Shown here: positions 7,783 to 14,653 of the stretch, in pieces
Position numbering within the stretch: position 1 is the stretch's first letter
How the letters are laid out: every line of letters starts with the position of its first letter
Origin: Clostridiales bacterium
GTDB lineage: Bacteria > Bacillota > Clostridia > Christensenellales > Aristaeellaceae
NCBI GenBank assembly: GCA_019419995.1
Contig: JAHZHZ010000026.1
Location: 1 to 14,875 of the forward strand
DNA length: 14,875 nucleotides
Direction of reading: 5' to 3'
Position numbers and translations under genes: made by a program
Notes under the pieces: generated by a model
Seen by the model: only the letters and a program-made list of their open reading frames with translations
What the model was told of the DNA's origin: nothing
The model's database searches: none

Positions 7783-7910
7783 GGGGGATAACCACCTCTT
7801 CATAGGGTTGCTTGGTTAAAACCGGTTTTTTCGTGCTGAGAATGTGACACTTAAAGGCGTGAACGTAACGGAGAACGCCACGCAGCCTGCATGTACCTCA
7901 AGAATAAGAA
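7783..7910. other. GH43-GH3 intergenic region with a 12-bp palindrome
   Basis: This 128-base gap is the longest inside the operon. It contains the perfect palindrome AAAACCGGTTTT at 7818-7829, shortly upstream of the GH3 start, which resembles operators of LacI-family repressors (central CCGG with A/T flanks). A weaker inverted repeat GGCGT/ACGCC lies near 7856-7879. I see no convincing -35/-10 pair and no copy of the shared 21-bp element. It may hold an operator, a processing site, or nothing functional. Confidence 0.35.
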
Positions 7911-9368
7911 TTATGAGAAGCAAAAGCACTCGCAGGCAATGCGCACGCCGCTTGCGACCGTAAAGTACAGCGCATGTACGCCGCTCACCGGCGGGAAGTT
8001 GGCTTTACAGTCGGTCCATGCTTCACTGTCAACTGAAATCCGCGTCACTTCTTCGCCTGCCGGATGATCCAGCCGCATGGTCAGGATGCCCTTCCCCCGA
8101 AGACGCATGGTAAGTTGCGTGCAATGCGGCGAAAAGTCCAGGTATCTATATCCAAACACCGCCCCTGGAAGAAGGTTTTCGATCCAGGTGCCATAGCCGT
8201 CGGTGGCTTGTTCGTCTTTCATTCCCGTGTGGTAAGGAAGGGTGCTCTCGCCATCGGGAAGGGGCTTTAGCGGCAGCTTTTGCGTAGCATCCGGCCCCAC
8301 CAGACAACAGGCGATGGTTGCCCGATACGTATTGTTGGCGGGCAACGGCCCTTGATTTAGCCCGCAGCTGGTGATTTCGGCCTGCTCAAAAGTGCCATCC
8401 TCCCGCATTTTCAGCTCGTCTGCGCAGCCTTGTCGTGAAAACTGCCCGCCATGCGTGTGGCGGTGCCAGAATATATAATATTTCTCTCCTATTTTTGCGA
8501 TGCTGCCATGGTTATTACCAATGTGATTCTGAGGTTCCTCACATCCGGCCCTGCCCAGGTCGGCGTTGGACACCAGCACACCCCGATAGGCAAATGGACC
8601 TTCCGGGGAGCGGCTCATACCATAGCAAAGCTCATGCTCCTGCAAACTGGAATAAATATGATAGTACCAGTCTCCATAGTGACGTATGCTGGATGCTTCA
8701 AAGAATGGATGCGTTTCATAGGAGGTTCCTTTGCAGGTTTCAATCCCGTTGGCGCACAAAAAGGGCTCGCCGGTCAGCGTGTGCATATCGTCCGCCAGCC
8801 GTATGCCCATGCCTCCCGGCAGGGGAGCATCCCCCATTTCAGGGAAGTGCACGGCTGGAGCGGAACCCATATAGAGGTATACGCCGCATTCGTCGCAGAG
8901 TACGGCAGGATCAAACCAGCGTATATCCGGGGGTAATGTGCCATCGGACCGCTTCACATGATCCAGAAATGAAAACGGCCCTTCCGGGCGGTCGGCGACC
9001 GCTACGGAAATAACGTTGGAAAAATCCATGGAATAGTATAGATAATATCGGCTGTCCTTGCCCTGGACGACATCCGGAGCAAACAGGAGATGGGGCAGGC
9101 CGGCGGCAACCCGATCGGGAATGCCGGGTATCGACGCATCTTTCTGCAGCGGCTCCTGTTCCTTGCGGTAAATTACCCCCTCGTAGCGCCAGTTTCCCAA
9201 GTCGTCCACCGGTGCGCTCCAGCATACATAATCCAGCAGGCAGAATTCATCTCCTCCATCCTCGTCATGACTGCCGTAAATATAGACGCGATCGCCAAAT
9301 ACGCGCGGTTCTCCATCGGGTATATGCTCCCACTCCGGCAGATAGGGATTAAAGGCCAGCTTTTTCAT
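7911..9368 (-). CDS. GH43-family glycoside hydrolase with C-terminal CBM6-like domain
   Basis: A 485-residue inverting glycoside hydrolase of family 43 (arabinofuranosidase/xylosidase/arabinanase group), five-bladed propeller (about 5-340). Visible: PDGEPRVFGDRVYIYGSHD (17-35) at the first blade, FAPDV (96-100), the pKa-modulator-like Asp153 in WFDPAVL, and the probable general acid Glu224 in FFEASSIRH. The first-blade motif has Glu20 where many GH43 enzymes have the base Asp. A C-terminal beta domain (about 385-485, GYGTWIENLLPGAVFGYRYL onward) resembles CBM6. No signal peptide, so intracellular. The start is supported by AAGGAGG seven bases upstream. It lies 31 bases after the second permease gene, in the same operon. 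An arabinose- or xylose-containing oligosaccharide is the family-based guess. Confidence 0.9.
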   Translation of the reverse strand: MKKLAFNPYLPEWEHIPDGEPRVFGDRVYIYGSHDEDGGDEFCLLDYVCWSAPVDDLGNWRYEGVIYRKEQEPLQKDASIPGIPDRVAAGLPHLLFAPDVVQGKDSRYYLYYSMDFSNVISVAVADRPEGPFSFLDHVKRSDGTLPPDIRWFDPAVLCDECGVYLYMGSAPAVHFPEMGDAPLPGGMGIRLADDMHTLTGEPFLCANGIETCKGTSYETHPFFEASSIRHYGDWYYHIYSSLQEHELCYGMSRSPEGPFAYRGVLVSNADLGRAGCEEPQNHIGNNHGSIAKIGEKYYIFWHRHTHGGQFSRQGCADELKMREDGTFEQAEITSCGLNQGPLPANNTYRATIACCLVGPDATQKLPLKPLPDGESTLPYHTGMKDEQATDGYGTWIENLLPGAVFGYRYLDFSPHCTQLTMRLRGKGILTMRLDHPAGEEVTRISVDSEAWTDCKANFPPVSGVHALYFTVASGVRIACECFCFS

Positions 9369-9399
9369 CGTTGTTCCTCCTTAAGTAGGTTCTGCCTGC

Positions 9400-10275
9400 T
9401 TATCCCTTCACAGCGCCAACGGCAATGCCTCTGACGAAGTATTCCTGGAAGAAGGGGTAGATGCAGACGATGGGCAGAATGCCAATGACCGCAATGGCCA
9501 TGCGAATGGTGCTGGTGGGAAGGTCTGAAATCTTGACGCCGGAGGTGCTGTTGCTTGCTAGGAAGGAAATGTTTTCGTTGATGCGGTTAAGAATGTTCTG
9601 AATGCTGTAGAGGGAGGTGTCGTTGAGGTAATACAGACCGTTTTGCCAATCGTTCCAGTAGGCAATTCCCATCAGCAGCCCCACGGTTGCAAGAATCGGC
9701 TTGGATAAAGGAAGGGCGATGCGATAGAAAATGTAAAATTCACTGGCTCCGTCGATCCTTGCCGCTTCGTAGAGCACGGTGGGGACGCCTGTGGCAAAAT
9801 AGTTGCGGATAAGGATTACGTTGAATCCATTCATCAGCAAATTGGGGACGATCAGGGCCGCCAGCGTGTCCTTGATGTGAAAAACGTTGGTGTAGATCAG
9901 GTAAGTGGGTACCAGTCCGCCGTTAAAAAGCATGGTCAGGGTGACAAAGAAGGTCATAAAGTTGCGTCCGGGCAAATCGCTGTTGGCAAGCGAGTAGGCC
10001 AGCATGACCGAGATCAGCAGCCCCAGCGTCGTACCGATCAGCGTGACTACGATGGTGATCCCGTATGCCCGCAGCATGGTATCCTTTTCGTTGACAATAT
10101 ATTGATAGGCATCCGTGGACCACTTGGAAGGAAAGAAAGAGAAACCCTCGGTGATGGCTACGTTGTTGTCCGTAAAAGAAGCGATAATCAGCAGAACAAA
10201 CGGCACGATGGCCGCAAGCGTAAGAAGAATGAGCACCGCATGGGCGGATCTTGTCATGGCATGGTGATGATTCAT
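9400..10275 (-). CDS. CUT1-type sugar ABC transporter permease, YtcP-like
   Basis: A 291-residue inner-membrane permease of the carbohydrate-uptake family 1. It has about six hydrophobic segments, beginning with one at about 12-33. The EAA loop EAARIDGASE (170-179), followed by ALPLSKP, is the contact site for the ATPase. The C-terminus ...FVRGIAVGAVKG is typical of the YtcP/LplC branch. The start is supported by AAAGGAGG eight bases upstream. It begins 15 bases after the first permease stop codon and should form a heterodimer with that protein. No ATP-binding subunit is encoded in the window, as is common for this family, which usually borrows an MsmX-type ATPase. Confidence 0.93.
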   Translation of the reverse strand: MNHHHAMTRSAHAVLILLTLAAIVPFVLLIIASFTDNNVAITEGFSFFPSKWSTDAYQYIVNEKDTMLRAYGITIVVTLIGTTLGLLISVMLAYSLANSDLPGRNFMTFFVTLTMLFNGGLVPTYLIYTNVFHIKDTLAALIVPNLLMNGFNVILIRNYFATGVPTVLYEAARIDGASEFYIFYRIALPLSKPILATVGLLMGIAYWNDWQNGLYYLNDTSLYSIQNILNRINENISFLASNSTSGVKISDLPTSTIRMAIAVIGILPIVCIYPFFQEYFVRGIAVGAVKG

Positions 10276-10290
10276 GCGTGCTACCTCCTT

Positions 10291-11235
10291 TCAAAACAGC
10301 GATGATTCGGGACTCACTTTGCGGATGACACCGTTGGCCGCAAGGATAAACAGAAAGCCCACCACGGACTGGATAAAACCGGCCGCAGACGACATGCCGA
10401 TGTTCGGCGTCTGCAGCAATGCGCGATAAACAAAAGTGTCAATGGTATCCGTCACTTCGTACAGCGCGCCTTGATTCATGGGCACCTGATAAAACAGGCC
10501 AAAATCCGATCGGAAGACCTGACCGAGCTGCAATATCATCAGCGTAATCATGGTTGGTTTCAGCAGGGGAATGGTGATGTTGCGGATCTGCTGCCATTTC
10601 GTCGCGCCATCCAGCTCGGCGGCCTCATAATAATCCTGGCTGAAGCTGATAATGGATGAATAGTACAGGATCATATTGAAACCCAGGTTCTTCCACAGCT
10701 GAATAAACACCAGCAAAAAGGGCCAATATTTTGGCTCGCTGTACCAGTTGACACCGCTGCTACCCAGACGGCGGAGGAGGCCGTTGACAACACCTGTGTT
10801 AGGACTCAGAAACACATAAGCCAGGTAAGATACGATGACCATGGACATCAGATACGGAAGCAGGATGCCGGTCTGGTAAACTTTAAGGGCCCGTTTCTGC
10901 CGGATCTCATTTAGAAAAATAGCCACTGTAACACCAACCACAATGCCGGCAAAAATAAACGCAAGGTTATACAGCAATGTGTTGCGAATGATCCGCCACG
11001 CGTTGTTGGATGTAAAAAGAAACTCAAAATTCTGCAGGCCGTTCCAGGGACTGTCCCAGATTCCCTTTCCATAGTTGAAACGTTTGAAAGCCACCTGAAG
11101 GCCTGCCAGAGGCAGATAATTGTTGATGATCAGATAGACAATGCCCGGCAGGGCCATGATGTAGAATGGCCAATATTTGACGACGCTGCGCAACACTTTC
11201 CTCCGCCTGGCAGCGGTATTTACCGTTGTTTGCAT
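10291..11235 (-). CDS. CUT1-type sugar ABC transporter permease, LplB-like
   Basis: A 314-residue inner-membrane permease, partner of the downstream YtcP-like protein. After a basic N-terminus come hydrophobic segments (about 22-40, 85-108, 124-144, 171-192, 225-240, 285-303). The EAA loop EAAELDGATKW (204-214), followed by TIPLLKP, is characteristic. The opening KYWPFYIMALPG and the segment NNYLPLAG match the LplB group, which transports complex plant-derived oligosaccharides in known cases. ATG 11235 was chosen because GGAGG lies eight bases upstream. An in-frame ATG five codons earlier overlaps that ribosome binding site. It follows the binding-protein gene after 68 bases that contain a stable hairpin. 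Confidence 0.92.
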   Translation of the reverse strand: MQTTVNTAARRRKVLRSVVKYWPFYIMALPGIVYLIINNYLPLAGLQVAFKRFNYGKGIWDSPWNGLQNFEFLFTSNNAWRIIRNTLLYNLAFIFAGIVVGVTVAIFLNEIRQKRALKVYQTGILLPYLMSMVIVSYLAYVFLSPNTGVVNGLLRRLGSSGVNWYSEPKYWPFLLVFIQLWKNLGFNMILYYSSIISFSQDYYEAAELDGATKWQQIRNITIPLLKPTMITLMILQLGQVFRSDFGLFYQVPMNQGALYEVTDTIDTFVYRALLQTPNIGMSSAAGFIQSVVGFLFILAANGVIRKVSPESSLF

Positions 11236-11258
11236 GCTTCTTTCCTCCATTTAGTAAG

Positions 11259-11284
11259 AGAGGGACATCTTTCGATGCCCCTCT
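11259..11284 (-). other. Stem-loop between binding-protein and permease genes
   Basis: On the minus strand an 11-bp stem (AGAGGGGCATC / GATGTCCCTCT, one G-T wobble) is capped by a GAAA tetraloop, a GNRA-type stable loop. No T-run follows and the permease Shine-Dalgarno is only about ten bases downstream, so it is unlikely to be a full terminator. Such structures after binding-protein genes commonly raise the amount of binding protein over permease by protecting the upstream mRNA or by partial termination; that role is inferred here. Confidence 0.65.
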
Positions 11285-11303
11285 TTCCCACAAGTCCCAG
11301 GGA

Positions 11304-12764
11304 TTACTGATTCGCCATCCATTCATTCAACTGGCGCTGATTCTCTTCGATGATTCGGGAGAGTCCGGCCTTTTCCAGCTCCTCGTTCAGCGTGGCAATC
11401 GCTGCATCCACATCGTCCACCATGCCGCACTCCAGCGCGGGCAGATACTGGGTGATAACGGTCGTTACGGCGGCGACTTCCGTAGCCACATTCTCACTGT
11501 TGAAAGAGTAGCCCAGCGTAAGGGAGTTCATGGCATTTTCGTTGAAAGCAGCCAGTTCCTCATAGATTTCGGGGGTAGCGGGCTCCCACTGATATACTTT
11601 CATCTGGTCGCCGAAGCGGCTGAAGATGCGCGCATAGCCGGGGGCGGCAGGGTCCACACCGTCCGCGTAGGTCACGATGCCTTCGCCACTGAACTGATAG
11701 TTGAGCCCCTCGATACCATTGGAGAGCAGGTTGGCCACATCCGCATTGGCAAACATCAGGTTCAGGAAGGCCATGGCTTTTTCGGGATTTTCGCAGGTGA
11801 CGGGGATGCCCCACATACGCTCCTGCAATCCGCTGGTCGAATTCACGGGTTTGGTAATTTCCGCCATGCCAATGGGGAACGTGTAATTGGCCTGCTGGGT
11901 GGGGGCTTCCAGAGGCGAATAATTCGTGGTCATGCCAAACACGGTGCCGGAGGCAATATATTCGTTGGCCAGAATGCCGCTGGTCATGGAGTCGTTGGGA
12001 ACATAACCCTTATCCACCCAATCCTTGTGACGCAGGGCATATTCGCGGAATTGTTCAGTGGCGAAGAGATTTACGATATCGGTGTTCTCATACTGGTTCA
12101 GCGTAACGCCATAGGCGTACATGGCGCTGCCGTAGTTTTCCAGGTTGTAGTCGTAGAGCACATTGGAGGTTTCGCCGTTTCCGAAGCAGGTACCGTAGAT
12201 CTGAGGCTTCTGTGCCTGAATGTCCGCAAAGATTTCCGCCAGCTGATCTACCGTTACGGGATTCGGCACGGTGATACCCAGCTCATCCGCCATCTGTTTA
12301 TTGTAGATAAATCCGCCGGACTGTGCAGGATAGGCATCCGCAGGGATGGCATAAAGCGTGCCATTGACCTTGCCGGCCCCCAGCTTGTCGCCCAGAAGGG
12401 CCTGGATGTCAGCGCCCTGGCTGGCCAGCAGCTCATCCAGAGGGAGAAGCATGCCGTCCACCGCCATGTTTACCATGGGCATTGTCAGGCCGGCCATTAC
12501 CAGGTCGATTTTTTCTCCACCGGCAATCATCATGCTGATCTTCTGCGCGTGCTCCGGAATACCCACGTTGAGGATTTTGACGCTTACATTGATAGCGGGA
12601 ACCGTGATGGCGTTGATGGCTTCCTCAATGGCCGGAATATCGGCATATTCGGCACCAAAGGTCACGGTCTCAATCACCACTTCATAAGGTTCCTCCGCGT
12701 AGGAAAAAGAAACGAGTCCAAAAATCAGGGAGAGGGCAAGTAGCAAAGACGCGAGTTTTTTCAT
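11304..12764 (-). CDS. Extracellular solute-binding protein of a sugar ABC transporter
   Basis: A 486-residue family 1 solute-binding protein for the LplB/YtcP-type permease pair. The signal peptide (MKKLASLLLALSLIFGLVSF) ends in SYA before Glu24, a signal-peptidase I site. No lipobox cysteine is present, although binding proteins of Gram-positive bacteria usually are lipoproteins. The C-terminal part (about 330-486, with RMWGIPVTCENPEKAM and AFLNLMFAN) looks like the DUF3502-type region of LipO-like proteins. ATG 12764 fits AAAGGA eight bases upstream; an ATG three codons earlier abuts that site. It is the first gene of the operon, 91 bases after the kinase stop codon, behind a promoter with the shared tandem element. 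The bound sugar cannot be told from sequence. Confidence 0.91.
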   Translation of the reverse strand: MKKLASLLLALSLIFGLVSFSYAEEPYEVVIETVTFGAEYADIPAIEEAINAITVPAINVSVKILNVGIPEHAQKISMMIAGGEKIDLVMAGLTMPMVNMAVDGMLLPLDELLASQGADIQALLGDKLGAGKVNGTLYAIPADAYPAQSGGFIYNKQMADELGITVPNPVTVDQLAEIFADIQAQKPQIYGTCFGNGETSNVLYDYNLENYGSAMYAYGVTLNQYENTDIVNLFATEQFREYALRHKDWVDKGYVPNDSMTSGILANEYIASGTVFGMTTNYSPLEAPTQQANYTFPIGMAEITKPVNSTSGLQERMWGIPVTCENPEKAMAFLNLMFANADVANLLSNGIEGLNYQFSGEGIVTYADGVDPAAPGYARIFSRFGDQMKVYQWEPATPEIYEELAAFNENAMNSLTLGYSFNSENVATEVAAVTTVITQYLPALECGMVDDVDAAIATLNEELEKAGLSRIIEENQRQLNEWMANQ

Positions 12765-12799
12765 GGCTGCCATCCTTTCTTGGGATTGTTGATGGCCTT

Positions 12800-12864
12800 A
12801 TTATAGTGAAGCGCACTTTGAAGATATAGAAGAATAATGACCACAAATTTACGGTTCATGACAT
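12800..12864 (-). promoter_or_regulatory. Promoter of the transport/GH operon with tandem regulator boxes
   Basis: On the minus strand the -10 box is a perfect TATAAT (12805-12800). The proximal box TGGTCATTATTCTTCTAT starts at 12843, 38 bases before the -10 box. The distal box ATGTCATGAA starts at 12864, 21 bases further upstream. The distal box overlaps the last codons and the TGA stop of the kinase gene (12858-12856). There is no -35 consensus, so activation by a regulator bound next to the polymerase is likely. No terminator lies between the kinase gene and this promoter. Confidence 0.78.
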
Positions 12865-14502
12865 CTTTTTTGCATCCCGTTTGCTGCGTGCCCTGGGCAA
12901 AAAGATATCCACCTGCGCGCCTCCCTTGGGAGCATTGCAGAAGGTAAGCCCGGCATTGTGTCCGTAGAGCAGTTCCAGGCGCTCGATGGTATTCTGGATG
13001 CCCAGCCCCAGTCCTTCCTGGCGCACCCTGGTCTGCTGGAACAGCCTGATTTTTTCCAGCACATCATCCGGATAGCCTGCTCCCGTGTCATGAATGCTGA
13101 TATGAAGCTGTTCCTTGGCCATCTCAATGCGTACTTCCACGTGGTTCACCATACCGATAACCAGCGAATGCTTGATCGCATTTTCCGCAAAGGTCTGGAT
13201 GACAATGGGTGGAATCAGCATTTCCAGCAGTTCCTCCGGGCACTGGATGTCATAGGTGAAATTGTCCGGATAGCGAATCTGCTGCAACTGGAAATAATTT
13301 TTCACATGCTCCAGCTCCGCCTCCATGGGCACCAGCGGTTCACTGATGTGCGCGACATAGCGGAAATAACGTGACAGGCACAAGAGCGTTTTTATCATCA
13401 ATGGATATTGATCCGGCTCCATGGAGTACACTAAATTTAATGTGTTCAGAACGAAATGAGGCTGCATCTGCTGGGTTAAATACCGGATGCGGATTCGCTC
13501 GCTTTCCAGCTGCGAGGCATAGGCTTTGGATTCTGCGTTGGCCACGGCCTCGATGGATCTGTTGAACTGGCGGTTTAGTTGGTCAAATTCATAGGAGGTG
13601 GCCTTTGCTGGAATGCGGTATTTCGTATTTCCCCTGTCGATTTCCTCAATAGCGGTGGTCAGCTCCCTGAGAGGAGAAAAAATGAGACGCCGCAGCGCAA
13701 GCCAGCTCAGCGGGATGATCAGAAGCGTAAGATAGGCAAGCAGCTGCAAAAGCTGAACCGTCTGGGGCAGCGCCACGGCCTGATCAGCCAGCGTCTGCCT
13801 TATGATATAGCCTGTGTCTTCAATGGGTACGTCGATAACGTGTCCCCAGGCAGGCATTTCAGCTCCTGCAGGGAGAATATCAAAAGTCCTCATATCGCTT
13901 TCGTTGAGTCCCAGCTCGGTCCATAGCGCATCCACCTGTACCCAGGCTCCATAGCACAGATCTCGCCGGACAACGTTAAATAGAAGAAGCTGTCCCATGG
14001 GACTTTCTAGAAACTGCCAACCCTTTATCTGCGTAAAGGGTTCCGCAGTGCTTTTGAGCTGCTCTTTGAACCAGGTGCTGCTTTGATAGTTTTGGCTCCG
14101 AATGCCGAAAATGAAAACATCGGCCGTCTGTCCATAGACGTAATACCCAGTAACTGCCGGATACTGAAACTGCCAGTTTTTCATGGCGGTGCTGATTTCG
14201 TTCTGACATCTGACGGCCTCATATTGCCGCTCATCTTGCAAAGCTTCGACGCTGGTGCCCATATCCACCAAATAGGAGCTTCCCAGAATGGTGATTCTCT
14301 CCTGCGCCTGGGCAAGCTGCCGCGTTATCTCATCTGCATACATCACCTGAACCTGCCTGTATTCCCTGAGAATGCTGTTTAGCGTGAAATCTTTCAAATA
14401 GTTGGTTATGTAAAGCGTTATGACGCTGACCAGCATAAATCCCAATACGATAGTAGAAAACAGACGCAATGTGAGTGAGGGTACATGGGATTCTCTGGGC
14501 AT
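12856..14502 (-). CDS. YesM-type sensor histidine kinase
   Basis: A 548-residue membrane sensor kinase. Transmembrane segment 1 spans about 11-35, an extracytoplasmic sensor region about 36-248, segment 2 about 249-272, and a HAMP linker about 273-325 (FSPLRELTTAIEEIDRGN). The phospho-acceptor is His349 in QMQPHFVLNTLN, the histidine-kinase family (LytS/YesM type) signature. The ATPase domain has Asn441 in AENAIKHS, Asp472 in DTGAG and GLGLG at 497-501. ATG 14502 was chosen: GGGAG lies eight bases upstream, and the in-frame starts further upstream (TTG 14562 and ATG 14538) coincide with the -35 and -10 boxes of its promoter. It diverges from a YesN-type response regulator, its probable partner, and presumably senses an extracellular sugar or polysaccharide fragment, or the loaded binding protein. 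Confidence 0.93.
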   Translation of the reverse strand: MPRESHVPSLTLRLFSTIVLGFMLVSVITLYITNYLKDFTLNSILREYRQVQVMYADEITRQLAQAQERITILGSSYLVDMGTSVEALQDERQYEAVRCQNEISTAMKNWQFQYPAVTGYYVYGQTADVFIFGIRSQNYQSSTWFKEQLKSTAEPFTQIKGWQFLESPMGQLLLFNVVRRDLCYGAWVQVDALWTELGLNESDMRTFDILPAGAEMPAWGHVIDVPIEDTGYIIRQTLADQAVALPQTVQLLQLLAYLTLLIIPLSWLALRRLIFSPLRELTTAIEEIDRGNTKYRIPAKATSYEFDQLNRQFNRSIEAVANAESKAYASQLESERIRIRYLTQQMQPHFVLNTLNLVYSMEPDQYPLMIKTLLCLSRYFRYVAHISEPLVPMEAELEHVKNYFQLQQIRYPDNFTYDIQCPEELLEMLIPPIVIQTFAENAIKHSLVIGMVNHVEVRIEMAKEQLHISIHDTGAGYPDDVLEKIRLFQQTRVRQEGLGLGIQNTIERLELLYGHNAGLTFCNAPKGGAQVDIFLPRARSKRDAKKMS

Positions 14503-14533
14503 ATGAATCGCTCCCGTCAGCTTTTTGATTTTT

Positions 14534-14562
14534 ATCATAATCCCTTTTTTCGGGGTTGCCAA
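14534..14562 (-). promoter_or_regulatory. Sigma-A-type promoter of the histidine kinase
   Basis: On the minus strand TTGGCA (14562-14557) and TATGAT (14539-14534) are separated by exactly 17 bases. Each box matches the consensus in five of six positions. Transcription should start near 14527, about 25 bases before the chosen ATG. This good -35 contrasts with the promoters of the target genes, so basal kinase expression is expected. The regulator box at 14569 lies seven bases upstream of the -35. Confidence 0.75.
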
Positions 14563-14568
14563 GATCCC

Positions 14569-14635
14569 ATGTCATGATCTTATGAAAAGAGGTCATTTTT
14601 GTGCGATTCCGGCAAAACAGGGTCTGTGCTATAAT
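14569..14635 (+). promoter_or_regulatory. Promoter of the response regulator with tandem regulator boxes
   Basis: On the plus strand the -10 box is TATAAT (14630-14635). A distal box ATGTCATGAT starts at 14569 and a proximal box AGGTCATTTT starts at 14590, exactly 21 bases apart, as in the target promoters. Here the proximal box lies 40, not 38, bases before the -10 box. The distal box is also flanked by the inverted repeat AAGATC (14561-14566) / GATCTT (14576-14581). The arrangement suggests autoregulation and possibly control of the divergent kinase promoter. Confidence 0.68.
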
Positions 14636-14653
14636 GAAACAAGGAGGATGGCC

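Noticed and set aside
11226..12743. 505-codon open frame on the plus strand
   Set aside because: It is antisense to the binding-protein gene; the translation is low in sense motifs and arises from the codon bias of the real gene.
14502..14562. Upstream TTG start for the histidine kinase
   Set aside because: The TTG is the first part of a -35 box (TTGGCA), and the next in-frame ATG lies in the -10 box, so neither should be in the mRNA.
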